Positions 35,995 to 46,263 of a DNA stretch of 64,000 nucleotides are shown piece by piece. The DNA lies in contig VCAZ01000008.1 in NCBI GenBank assembly GCA_005784505.1, positions 4,575,763 through 4,639,762 on the forward strand, in the 5' to 3' direction. The stretch comes from Bagarius yarrelli (lineage: Eukaryota > Chordata > Actinopteri > Siluriformes > Sisoridae). Positions within the stretch are counted from its first letter, which is position 1, and each line of letters begins with the position of its first letter. Under the pieces are notes generated by a model. It did no database searches, had not been told where the DNA came from, and saw only the letters and a program-made list of their open reading frames with translations. Both the position numbers and the translations under genes were made by a program.

Positions 35995-36110
35995 CCAGCA
36001 TGGGTGCAGGTTTTTTAGTCCGAACAAGCAGAACCTAGACTAGATTTCACCTGTTCATGAGTCCATTGATAGATATGGCTGGAATGAAAACCTGTACCTA
36101 CACAAACCTT
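35995..36110. mobile_element. foldback MITE, small
   Basis: GTGCAGGTTTTTTAGTCCGA ACAAGCAG on the left and, reverse-complemented, GTACAGGTTTTCATTCCAGCC on the right form imperfect inverted ends about 100 bp apart. It resembles a common fish foldback repeat with TGCAGGTTTTCATTCCAACC ends. Confidence 0.55.
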
Positions 36111-39100
36111 AAATAAGTTTAAAGTTTTTAATATAATTGGACAGCTTCGATAAAGACTGGATTTAAATATAATCTAAATATAAAATGCCCATGTGTTTTA
36201 TGACTATAATTTGCAGAATTTATTTATCTACCTATCTAGCTGGATAATCCTGATCCATATAACAATGTACCTGATGAACATGACCCTGTACCTGTTCTGG
36301 CAGAAAACTGTGTTACAACCTAGTGTTATTGTGGTGTCTGTAATATATGTGTATATGGATTGTATGTAGATAATATGATGTGCGAACACAAATCTAATAA
36401 TGTCTTTAATACCATGAGTGAAAAATAGAATTTGCACACGTTTTGGGGTGTCCATGTTTAGCAGTGACTGTAGTTTTTTTTTATCATTGCACATGGTAGA
36501 TAAATGAGACCCTCAGGGCTTTGGGAATTTTACACACAAATGTTAATATTGATCCCAAACCTGATTCTGGTCTCTAAAATGTTTGAAGCTGTTCTATTTT
36601 ACAACCTAAAATTCTGTGTAAAGGAATCCAAATTTTTGTAAAAAAAAACAAAACAAAACTTTAAGCCACCAGTCCAATTGCTAGCTTATTATAACACTTA
36701 CAGCAATTTGTTTTGTTCTATTCCACCAGCAGCAGTGAAATCCTAGTATACTTATAAGAGGGTTAATAGCTGTATTTTCTGGCATTTATTTTGTTTACGC
36801 CACACAATTCTTGTCTCTGCTTTTTAATTTTAATGACTTTACTTATTAATAGTTATTGAATGTGCCAAATGAGTTAGTTAGGCAGCCAACATTGTGCGTG
36901 CTGTATAAAAGCTGTACTGTAAAAGCACAGTAGATGGGGAATAAAACAAATTCTCGTCACTTGATAAACTGTATGACACTGACCGAGAGCTTAAAAATAA
37001 TTTTAAACAATTTAAAAAAGAATTTTAATATGAATTTTAATTAGAATAATAATGTGGAACTAGTGGCATCTGTTATCCACAGATTTTTAATCAACGATTA
37101 TAAATGATCAATATCACTGCTGATATCTTATATATTAATAGATTGATTCTTTCGTTCTGAGCCGGATTCCCCTTTTTCAATGCGTTTCTTTGTTTCTTTC
37201 TCGGTTTAAATGACAAGAAGCATAAGAAAGTCTAAGAAAGAACACACACATCAGCCCCAGTCACCATGGCGACAGCTATAGGCGAGATGCACTTTTTATG
37301 CATTATACTGTTTGATGTTAAGTACAAAGGTTTGGCTGCAGCCTAGAGGGACAGTTCAGAATTAAAAGTGCTAATTGTTTAAGACGTTCATCTCCCCCTC
37401 TGCCAGCTGTTTGGGGAACCAGAGAGGAGGTGGAGAAGAAGAAGCATTCATGCTAATTCTGCCACAGCAAATCAAGCCTTTTAGCCAATCGGGCCAGGGG
37501 CCATGGCACATTTAGCCGCTCTGTGTGTGTATGTGTGTGTGTGTGGTAGACATAAGGGGGAATAGGAAAAGCTCTGGTTACTGTGATAAAGCAATGCTAG
37601 AGGGGATAAAGACAAATAAATAAATAAAGTAGTCGTAAAGCGAACTAGCCTCCTTCATCATAAATAACAGCAACATAAACTTCATATGAACGTTATTTCA
37701 ACAGCGGGTCGGCATAATAAAGATGCCGTTTTTTTAAAAAGAGGACTAGAGAAATTCATTGTCATAGGAAGGCCATATCCTGTTTGGTTCTCAGCGCTGG
37801 TTGTTACTCAGTAGAGAGTTGACACACCAGACCTTGCCACAGCACTAAGACATAAAGCCTGGGAGGTCCGCTGCTTTGTCAACTCTTTTTTTTCCTTCCT
37901 CTTTTCTTTCTCGCCCTCCTTACCATCCGTATCACCTCCCGTCTCTTGTTCTCACTCTTTTCAAATTGAGACGACAAGATAAGCGATTGCCACAGCTCCG
38001 GCAGTCTGCTCCTCATTGATAAAACCATATCTAATCCGTCTCAGGCTCGCGACACCACCGATGCACTCGTCTTCCAGTCTGACAACACAGCACGGATCTA
38101 TCTCTCCTTTTGAACTCTTAACCACAGTGTCAGGTTTTATCGGGGAACTTTTTTTTTTTTTAAGTGTAAATACGACAAGGCGGTTGATTCCGACATCACA
38201 CGCTCCATGTTGTCAGATTCTCTATTTCAAAGACCTGGTGCTTAACCCCCAAACCTTATTATATATACATGACAAAAAAAAACAGAACTATCCAACTACT
38301 GCACAACTACAAATAATTTGCAGGGATAAAAAGAGTGCATGATGGGTTTTTCATTTTTCCAGCAGCACAGGATATCTCATGTTTATTCATGGTTATGTCA
38401 GTTCGGAGGCTTTCGGGTTTCTAATGCACACAGCGGGTTTCTAAGCGGGTTGCTTTGACAAAAGGATCAATGATACATTTTTTTTATTTACATACAAAGG
38501 ACCATTTTGCTTAAATTTATCAATTGCTTAAATGTATAATTATATCAATTTTATGCTAAAAAGGTAATGCTAACATTAAGTTTTCTATCACTGTAATTTG
38601 AGTTACCTGAAAAAATAAAGTTGTTTAATTGATTACCATAGAGTTGCATAAAAATAATTGCTTCCACTATAATCTTATTTTTTACTGCTAAAAGGCTAAT
38701 ATAATTGTACACTGTTGAATATGATTTATCCGTGGAATCTACAGCGAATAAAAGCAGCGGTAGAGGCTGTACACTGTTTCTTCTTTTACAGTGCATCTAA
38801 AAGACCTGATTACGTGCCGGGAGCTAGCAATATGCAGCAAAAGGTCATTATCATAGAATGCGGGCTGGTGGGACAACAGCTAATCTAAGAGAATAGATTG
38901 GTGATCATGGGTATGGAAATAGGCAGGCAGGGGGAACTACATGAATTCATTCATCCCCACACAGACACCGCAGGTTCTGTCATCGCCGTGCTGCAATGCA
39001 GAGAGGGAAGGCGAGCGTGCAAACCGCAGCCAGAGATGCTGTTGTCTCATTTACGGCCCAGGCTGAAAAGATATCTGCAGGTGTATGCCAGGCAATTTAT

Positions 39101-39858
39101 TCCTCCCCTGTCCTGTGTTTAAAAAAAAGAGCTAGCGTGTCGTCGCTCACAACCAAAGCAACGCTATGGTAATTCACCCATATCATTGATGCGTAGGCTG
39201 GAGCAGGATGAAGAGATCTATGCTGATCACAGTCGGCTCACTGGCTTCCTGATTATGACACGGAAGCGACGGCGGGAATCAAAGCTGTCCATACTGGCTT
39301 TTGACAGTTGCGCTAGTCTGATTACAGTGGCTTTACAACATCAGATTTTGTAAAGCCCACCAGCGGAGGAGGTCTAGCACAGTGTCTTTGTCAGTCAGTC
39401 ACATTAATGGCCATCCAATATAAACAGCAACTCAGTGGCACGCAAGTGCTAACCAGTTTTTGTGCGCCTCATTAAACTGCAACGACTTGAGCAAATAAAC
39501 ACCCTCCCCCTGATCAAGAACTATTTGTTCAGCTCTATTATGGCAAGCCATGCAGTGTCCACCAGACAAGGATTGGCCCTCATCATCTAGCCAGCGGCTG
39601 CGCTCTAAATATCATCATAACTCTAAGTGTGTCTGCTTGTGTGAGTTTGTATCTAAACCTGTGTGTATTTGACTGTTGAGAGGGTCGATGTTTCTGCATT
39701 TGTGTGTGCACCCTGTATGAGGTTGATATTAGTATGTGTGTTTGTTTGTATGACTTAATTGTCACTGACAAGCTAGAAGACCCCATGTGGTCAGATACAA
39801 TCTCAAAGGACAAAGGAAGACCATGCTGAAGTGACCTAAAGACGCATTATGGTGTAAG
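36111..39858. other. no gene recognised; repeat-poor, candidate conserved non-coding DNA
   Basis: Few named repeats ((GT)n near 37526-37545; T run at 38150-38162). 37300-38110 and 38800-39560 are less AT-rich and non-repetitive, a pattern often seen for conserved non-coding elements in developmental gene introns. The 108-codon frame at 38016-38342 shows no domain. Confidence 0.4.
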
Positions 39859-40028
39859 CCAGGGGTGTCCAAACTCGTGTCTGGAGGGACGGTGTGCTAC
39901 AAAGTTTAGCTCCAACTTGTCTTAACACACCTACCTGTAAGTTTTAAGACCTTGATTAGTTGGTTCAGGTGTGTTTAATTAGGGTTAGATCTAAACTCTG
40001 CAGGACACCGACCCTTTAGGACTGAGTT
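39859..40028. mobile_element. foldback MITE (palindromic fish repeat)
   Basis: Left arm CCAGGGGTGTCCAAACTCG, GTTTAGCTCCAACTTGTC TTAACACACCT; right arm AGGTGTGTTTAATTAG, GATCTAAACTCTGCAGGACA CCGACCCT. The arms are imperfect reverse complements meeting near 39945. The outermost right bases (expected TTTGGACACCCC) are lost. I recognise this as a very common teleost element. Confidence 0.8.
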
Positions 40029-40057
40029 GTTAAGCATTCCAGGTAGCAAAGGCATAA

Positions 40058-40150
40058 GACATGTGACCCTAACATGGCCCAGGTATTGTAAATACCTGTT
40101 AATTGTTTTATTTGGCCCAAATGTAACATCTTGAACTGTGCGCCACATAC
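40058..40150. repeat. TGGGCCA-type dispersed repeat fragment
   Basis: ACATGGCCCAGGTATTGTAA ATACCTG and TTTATTTGGCCCAAATGTAA contain spaced GGCCCA words. Related words recur at 41084-41133 (TTGGGCCATGTAAAAGT, GTGGCCCATCACTGGGCCAA) on the other side of the minisatellite. Confidence 0.4.
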
Positions 40151-40424
40151 TGTATGTGTGACCAGTTATAAAGTCATTTAGATACAGTATTTTGGAGAAA
40201 GATAGTAATATTTTTATACACACAGTGTTTACTATTTCCTCTATTTATATTTGCAACGTCGGTCTAATGCACTCTATCAACGAGGTTTCATTAAACAAAT
40301 CATTGTGTTGATTATGAACAATTATGAAACACTGGCAACTTTGAATTAGCATTTCATTCACAGATAATGATTTAGCAAAAGTTCTATACAAATCAGGACA
40401 ACAGAAGTAAACAAACGAATTAGT

Positions 40425-40950
40425 AAGACACCATTAATACCAAGACACAGTTAATAACATGACACCATTAGTACCAAGACACCATTAATACCAAGACACC
40501 GTCAATACCAAGATACCGTTAATAACATGACACCATTAGTACCAAGACACTGTCAATACCAAGACACTGTCAGTACCAAGACACTGTCACTACCAAGACA
40601 ACGTTAATACCAAGACACTGATGGTATTAAGACATTGTTGGTACCAAGACATGGTTAATACTAAGACACCGTTAGTACCAATGCACCGTTAGTACCAATA
40701 CACCGTTATTACCAATACACCGTTAGTACCAAGACACCATTAGTACCTAGACATTGTTAATACCAAGACACTGTTAGTACAAGACACAGTTAATATCAAG
40801 ACACCGTTAGTACAAAGACATTGTTAGTACCAAGATACCTTTACTACCAAGATATCGATAGTATTATGACATCATTGGTACCAAGACACTGTTAATACCA
40901 AGACACCGTTAATACCAAGACACTGTTAATACGGAGACATTGTTGGTACC
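40425..40950. repeat. 17-bp minisatellite
   Basis: About 30 head-to-tail units near ACCAAGACACCGTTAAT, varying at GTT/ATT/GTC and AAT/AGT. Some units have one-base changes such as GACATTGTTGGTACC. No frame stays open across it. Confidence 0.93.
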
Positions 40951-41177
40951 TTTGGAACCAATTTACTTAGTCCTACATTCCACAATAGGGCCAGCTATAT
41001 ATTTATACATATGACAGAAATATCTAGCCTAAACTCTGGCAATCAGAACTGGTCCAGTTATGTGCTGCAATGATTTTTTGCACTTGGGCCATGTAAAAGT
41101 GAGTTGTGTGGCCCATCACTGGGCCAAATTAATATTGCTATGTGCGATGACAATGCACATGTGCACAAAACCACTGA

Positions 41178-41455
41178 AGACATGGTGTGTTCAGATGGGA
41201 GTGAAAAACTTTCCTGACTCCACTAAACCCCACTCAACACATTGTGGATTCACTGGAACAGAGCTTGCACCCCAGACCTCCTCACCCAATATTAATATCT
41301 GAATACTATTGTAGCTGAATAAAGCAGCCACAATCTATCAGAAAGCCTTTTCAATAGCGTGGAGGTTATTATAGGAGTAAAAATGGGACAAAATCTGGAG
41401 CATAGAAAACATTTTGATTGTATAGTGTATGATTATATGTAGAGATCTGGGAAAA
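41178..41455 (-). mobile_element. Tc1/mariner-like family B fragment
   Basis: AAGACATGGTGTGTTCAGA, TAAACCCCACTCAACACATT, CCCCAGACCTCCTCACCCAA TATTAATATC and GTGGAGGTTATTATAGGAGT match family B reversed. It includes the stretch that in intact relatives encodes the transposase C-terminus, but no open frame is left. Confidence 0.6.
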
Positions 41456-41545
41456 CATGACAGCCAGGTAAAAAACAAAAATAGCAGGACAAGAAGTTTT
41501 AATAATTTTAGCCCAAACTTCGTATTAAAAAGAATTAAAAATATA

Positions 41546-41570
41546 CAGATAGATAGATAGATAGATAGAT
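41546..41570. repeat. (GATA)n microsatellite
   Basis: Six GATA units, first of three GATA arrays within 320 bp. Confidence 0.9.
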
Positions 41571-41660
41571 CAAAAGAATTGAAAATACTGCTAGTGTATT
41601 AGTTGGATATAGTGGTTGAAATAGTGGATAGATAGATGGATTGCTAGATGGATGGACGAA

Positions 41661-41673
41661 TAGACAGACAGAC

Positions 41674-41736
<63 letters not shown>
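41661..41736. repeat. (GACA)n/(GATA)n microsatellite
   Basis: GACA units passing into about 16 GATA units. Confidence 0.93.
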
Positions 41737-41790
41737 AAGAACTGAAAAATTTTGATTGTGTAAAACTATGTCAACATATGTGATGTACAT

Positions 41791-41805
41791 GATAGACAGA
41801 TAGAC

Positions 41806-41865
<60 letters not shown>
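41791..41865. repeat. (GACA)n/(GATA)n microsatellite
   Basis: GACA start then about 16 GATA units. The flank after it (GAACTAATAATACTGCTAGT) resembles the flank after the first array (GAATTGAAAATACTGCTAGT), so array plus flank was probably duplicated. Confidence 0.93.
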
Positions 41866-42586
41866 CAGAAGAACTAATAATACTGCTAGTAAAATAGTTT
41901 TAGTTTGTGCAGAAACTAGCTGTCAACGTATGTGTTGTACATTATGGATATAGCGGATGATGTCATCCTGGTTTAAAAATGTTAAATAGAACTTTCCATG
42001 CTTGCTTTTAAACCATGACCGAACACCCTTTAATAAGCCATTAACTAATGTCTCATGTTTTTTCTGGACCTTTTATTTTATAAAGTAAAAATAAGTAATT
42101 ATTAAAGATGGAATGACTTCCAGATGTGTGGAGCATCTATGAATATGTGCTTGTTTGAACACAGGATTTAATTATATTTATCATGAGTTCCTTTTCCTGG
42201 AAAATTCCTGTTTTCTTCAATTCCTCAAAATTTCAGCTTACATTAGAAAGTAACTTTTCTATCACAGGTCAAAATACCAGAGAGAAATGTTCATATTCAG
42301 AGAAATGATATTACAGTAATATAATAATGTTCCATTAAGCTGAAAGAAAATATGAAAATGACTTTCAATTAATGTAGTTTTACTCCAGTAAAAGCTGAGT
42401 GTGGGATTTATTTAATCTAATCTGACAAAAGTAAATGTAGCCGATGAAGAAAGCTGAAATGTCTGGATATTTTACTCTCTGCTCTCCCAAAATAGTTAAC
42501 ATCCCCACAGCGGTGAATAATGTATGTCCATCAGCCGACGAGTCTGTGCACTGTCTAATGTGTGGTGTAAAAGGGTCGTAGTGGAC
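41866..42586. other. no gene recognised (intron next to exon)
   Basis: AT-rich intronic DNA immediately downstream of the protocadherin exon on its strand. Nothing named. Confidence 0.45.
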
Positions 42587-42593
42587 ACTTACT
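42587..42593 (-). promoter_or_regulatory. 5' splice site of the protocadherin exon
   Basis: After the last exon base (A at 42593) the minus strand reads GTAAGTG, a near-perfect U1 match. Reading through would meet a stop almost at once (in frame: Ser, Ser, Lys, Cys and on into non-conserved residues), and the protein similarity stops exactly at this site. Confidence 0.75.
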
Positions 42594-42803
42594 AGACTCA
42601 GGGTCAGAGTTGCCGTCCCCCTCGGTGCGGCTGTTAGGTGAGGTCTGCTCAAAGTACTCATCCTGTGGGAATCCCAGTGGCAGCGACTGTGTGGTGATGG
42701 TGGCACTGGCACTGCTACCCACCTCCTGTTCCACAGGTCCAGTGGCATTACAGATCTTCTGAGAACCATCCGGAAGGTGAAAGGTCACACGTCGCTGACT
42801 CTG
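42593..42803 (-). CDS. pcdh11: internal coding exon of a delta-1 protocadherin (pcdh11-like), cytoplasmic tail
   Basis: Delta-1 protocadherins are homophilic cell-adhesion receptors of the neuronal plasma membrane; this exon encodes part of the cytoplasmic tail, after the transmembrane segment. Reading minus from 42803, the frame is open for 70 codons plus one base. It starts [15 protein letters not shown], and from about residue 40 has [11 protein letters not shown] and then [12 protein letters not shown]. From memory, the first block is shared by PCDH9 and PCDH11, while LPLGxPQxEYF and the [11 protein letters not shown] ending fit PCDH11 better; PCDH9 has TEADGNSDPNS. The exon follows a pyrimidine-rich stretch ending TTTAG, enters in phase 0, and leaves in phase 1 with a single A before GTAAGT. 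That A suits the Thr (ACN) following DPES in PCDH11. The middle (residues 16-40) lacks the Ser/Asp/Gly-rich stretch I expect. Family membership is fairly secure; paralog choice is less so. Neighbouring exons lie outside or were not recognised. Confidence 0.83.
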
Positions 42804-42806
42804 CTA
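42801..42806 (-). promoter_or_regulatory. tandem NAGNAG 3' splice site of the protocadherin exon
   Basis: On the minus strand the acceptor reads TTTAGCAG followed by AGTCAG. Both TAG (ending at 42804) and CAG (ending at 42801) are usable AGs, three bases apart. The first gives an exon starting Gln-Ser-Gln-Arg-Arg, the second drops the first Gln; both keep the frame. The upstream tract is T-rich with alternating G, so the polypyrimidine signal is modest. NAGNAG acceptors are a known source of single-residue isoforms. Confidence 0.7.
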
Positions 42807-42809
42807 AAC

Positions 42810-43554
42810 ACACAAACACATACGCGTACAATGTTCAGTGCAGGTAGTATGTATTTATTAGTAGTATTTATTTGTAATTTGAAACAGGAAACATTGTTTT
42901 TGACCAAATTTTTTGAAAGAAGCATAAATATATATAATTCTAATACAGACATGTATTATAATGTTTAGTTTATTATATGTACTATATATAAATTATATAG
43001 TTTGGGAATTGAAAATTAGGAAAAATAAACAGGTGCTTTTTTAATTTTTTAAAATTATTTGTTTGTTTATTCATTTATTTGTTTTTTTTTTTGCACATTT
43101 ATATACAATGGTGATGGAGCTCATAACTCAATTTACCCATTAACAGACAAAACGTAAAGCTCCGCCTTTTAATAATCCACCAATCAGCACATTAGTTATC
43201 TTGTGTCAATTTAATGACTCACGATTTTGAGTTCATGATACTTGTTTATGTATTTTAAAGATTAACAAGTAACATAAACTTATTTTTTTTTTTAGTTATG
43301 GATCCAGTATGCAAATGTTTAGATAATTTAATTTGATTATTGAAGTAAAGACAACATTATGGTTTACAGTGCATTTCCCAGCCAGAAGTGTCTGCATTAC
43401 ACCAGAATTAAGAGAACCCAGCTGGTTATTACCGTATAACAGCAATGGTACTTCAATCTGGAATGGGATGATTTTTAAAGCACCTACTGTATATCTTAAA
43501 TCTAATGGCTAAAAGTGCACATACATTTGGCCATCTGTGCATGACTAATGAACA
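42810..43554. other. no gene recognised (intron upstream of exon)
   Basis: AT-rich intronic DNA; T and A runs near 43080-43092 and 43282-43294. No second exon seen. Confidence 0.45.
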
Positions 43555-43690
43555 CATATATCTCCATTGACATTCTGAAATCTGGTGGAAAGCTTCCCCA
43601 GATGGATGTTAAAGACTAAATTTGGAACATTTAACAAGGATTTCTAAGTGTGAGCTTTCCAAACTTCTGGTAATATAGCGTGGATGCTGA
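43555..43690 (-). mobile_element. Tc1/mariner-like family B, left end (reversed)
   Basis: AAATCTGGTGGAAAGCTTCC CCAGATGGATG, then AGACTAAATTTGGAACATTT AACAAG and CCAAACTTCTGGTAATATAG match family B reversed from the middle to its terminal repeat. Confidence 0.55.
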
Positions 43691-44687
43691 TCTGTGTTCA
43701 GTGATTTATGTGTTTCACATCATGCGTCCACGGGATTCTTTCTAGGATAATTGCGGATTGGCTAAACCAGTTTATTCTATGTTCATTTACTCAACTAGCA
43801 CATCTAAATTTTTTGCCTGCATGTCCTATTTGGAAGAAAAATGATTTGTGAGTAGCCACTAAAATTGTTTCTTACAATGAATTATTTCTAGTAAAAAATA
43901 CTGCACACACTAGTATACCTTTAACTCTAAAGGAAAAACAGTGATTGAGCTTAAAGCTAATTTTCAGTTGAAAGTTATCTTTTAATATTTTTGTATTTCA
44001 TTGTAATGGTTCACTTTCAAAATTGCCCGAGTCAAAGATTATCCACAAACTGCGCCAAGCTCGACGTTGTTATCACTGGAGAAGTGAACACCAGCTTTTG
44101 GTCAGTGTAGAACACAGTTCCTGGCAGGGCAGGTGTTGGCCTGGATAATCAGAATGGCAAACACTATTAGGGAGGTTACTCAGTCCAATTTAGTTCATTA
44201 GTGGAGAAGATTACAACCCAGAAGGACTGTAGATTGCTAGCTACAGCATAAAACCCAGGCAGAACACAAACACTAAAGCTCACTGAAGCTTTGTTTCTCG
44301 ACTGAATGTTTCACATGTTACTCAGAAAAAAAACACATACAAAAGTAGTGGTAAGAGCAGCGGTAGCCATATTAGTGGTAGTCGTAATAGCAGTTTTTAA
44401 TCCCTAGGGTAGTAATATTTTTTGTATAGTTTCTTATTTACTATTATTATTATTAATAATAAAAATAGGGTTAATATTTCTTTTAATTTGCCATTTTGTT
44501 ACGTTAATAATTACAATGTAATTACAACGTTTTCGGTTGGTAATTACTAAATTCCACAATAATCAATATACAATTTTATGGACCTTATAATTAAATTAAT
44601 TAACATGCTTTTGTGTGTTTTTAAAAGATTACAAACAAGAAGAGAACCAGTAATAAATATGCGTGTGCCCCCACTCTATGGGTAAGT
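43691..44687. other. no gene recognised
   Basis: AT-rich; ATTATTATTATTAATAATAA run near 44440-44462. Confidence 0.4.
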
Positions 44688-44871
44688 TATAGGACAGTGG
44701 TTAAGGTGTTGAACTGCTTTCTGGATAAGGGTTTGATTCCCAGCACCACCAAGTTGCCACTGTTGGGCCCTTAAGCAAGGCTCTTAACCCCCCTAATTGC
44801 TCAGTTGTATAAATGTGATAAATGTAAGTCGCTTTGGATAAGGGTGTCTGCCAAATGCTGTAAATGTTAAA
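44688..44871 (+). mobile_element. SINE A, first of a tandem pair
   Basis: ACAGTGGTTAAGGTGTTGAA, GGGTTTGATTCCCAGCACCA CCAAGTTGCCAC, GTAAGTCGCTTTGGATAAGG, CTGCCAAATGCTGTAAATG. Confidence 0.92.
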
Positions 44872-45010
44872 GTAACAGGTTGGACTGCTAATTGAAAGAG
44901 CAGAAGTTTGATTTCCAGCACCACCAAGTTACCACCGCTGGTCCCATGAGCTAGGCTCTTAACCCCCCAATTGCCCAGTTGTATATAGATGAATGCTGTA
45001 AATGTATTTT
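44872..45010 (+). mobile_element. SINE A, second of a tandem pair, shortened
   Basis: GGTTGGACTGCTAATTGAAA, TTTGATTTCCAGCACCACCA AGTTACCACC, then an internally deleted 3' part ending GAATGCTGTAAATGTA. It starts directly at the end of the preceding copy. Confidence 0.88.
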
Positions 45011-45594
45011 CATTTATTAAGATAAAGTTAAAATAAAGTCCAAATTTTTTAATTATTATTAATTGTATTGCTTTGAATTGTAAAGAGATTGTCTGGAACA
45101 AAATCCACTCTGATTACAACGTGTGATGTCATTGTGTTTGGTGATGTCATTGTTTTTGGTGATGTCATTGTGTATGTATCTTCTTAAATATACAGATCAT
45201 GCAGGCTTGCTATACTCTGTAAAAGAGATTCGAAGGAAAAACTTGTGTTGTCTTTATCTTCTCTTTTGGAGATGTGGAGCGTTTCATTGACAGAGATTTC
45301 CCATCTCAATGCAAACTCGTTAATCTTTTCTGCTAGCCTCCACCGCGTTCAACCCATTGGCCTAATTTAGAGGAAGGAGAAGGATGTGGATCAAGTGGCC
45401 TTAACCAGACGGGTCCAACAGCGTTATGAGGATTTTCTTGTTCAAAGAAGCAGCACTCCTGGCTCTCTGGGGACTGAGCTGCAGAGGGTTGAATGGATGA
45501 CCTTTTTACAGACAGTCAATTTCTTGGAAGTAAGAAAACAGCCAAAGGCAAGCACAGATTTGCTTGATTCTTTATGAATCAGAACTAGCTGAAT

Positions 45595-45598
<4 letters not shown>
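45011..45598. other. no gene recognised; short 18-bp repeat
   Basis: GGTGATGTCATTGTGTTT is repeated three times at 45122-45177. The 63-codon frame at 45386-45577 has a mixed, protein-like composition but no family I recognise and no start or splice context. Confidence 0.4.

Positions 45599-45635
<37 letters not shown>
45599..45635. repeat. (CT)n microsatellite
   Basis: About 17 CT units. Confidence 0.95.
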
Positions 45636-45636
<1 letters not shown>

Positions 45637-45910
45637 TCACTTTGTCTGCATTAGTGTAAAAGCCTGCAAAGACCTATTTGTTTCCCTTTTCATTTTGCAG
45701 CTCTTGGATGACTTCCTGTAACACTGTTAGAATGTAAGTGACGTACAATCTCTTACTCGCTACCCGAATTTTGCGCCAATAAAACAGGGCAGGAATGTCG
45801 AGGAATGTGTTTGTGTTCATTTTAACACAACCGTGTGCATGTTTTCAATCAAAGCTATTAGTAATTAACCTGTTACACATTTTAACGGTTAAAAATTTTA
45901 CAATACTTAG

Positions 45911-46160
45911 CTTTCTCTCTCTCTTTCTCTCTCTCTTTTTGTCTCTCTCTCTGCCTCTCTCCCTCTCTCTGTCTGTCTCTCTTTTTTTCACTCTTGCACT
46001 CTCTCGTTCTCTCTCTCTTTTTCTTTCTCTCTTTCTCCCTATCTTTCTATCTCTTTCAATCTCTCTCTCTTGTTTCCCTCTTGTTCTCTTTCTCTTTTTC
46101 CTTCCTTTTCTCCATCTTTCTCTCTATCTTTTTCTCTCTCTTTCTCTCTCGCTCTCTCAA
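45911..46160 (+). repeat. polypyrimidine (CT)n/(CTTT)n tract
   Basis: About 250 bp of almost pure C/T on the + strand. The Leu/Ser/Phe-rich open frames, including a 205-codon one, are repeat artefacts and one runs on into SINE D. Confidence 0.93.
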
Positions 46161-46263
46161 TTTTACACAAACTGGTGGGTTCTTTGTATTCAGGTGAACA
46201 GAAAAAGCATTACTATTCACCTGTTAATAAAAAGAAGTATAATAAAGATAAATCAAAATAAAG

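Larger units (their letters stand above)
1..42592 (-). other. presumed downstream intron of the protocadherin gene (partial)
   Basis: The donor at 42592 must splice to an exon at lower coordinates. In PCDH11 the next conserved protein segments contain a short FIPGLKK stretch and a Cys-rich CTQECL/HSDxCWMP block. I looked for these on the minus strand and did not find them, so the next exon probably lies beyond position 1. It could also be a microexon I missed. The sequence is repeats plus single-copy-looking AT-rich DNA. Confidence 0.5.

Noticed and set aside
38016..38342. 108-codon plus-strand frame
   Set aside because: No domain, no splice context, and it passes through homopolymer runs.
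40425..40950. possible CRISPR-like array
   Set aside because: The units are adjacent 17-mers with no spacers; a minisatellite in a vertebrate genome.
42380..42769. 129-codon minus-strand frame over the protocadherin exon
   Set aside because: It is in another frame from the conserved [10 protein letters not shown] reading and runs through the donor; a shadow of the real exon.
45386..45577. 63-codon plus-strand frame with protein-like composition
   Set aside because: No family recognised, opposite strand to the gene, no supporting splice sites; left as anonymous.
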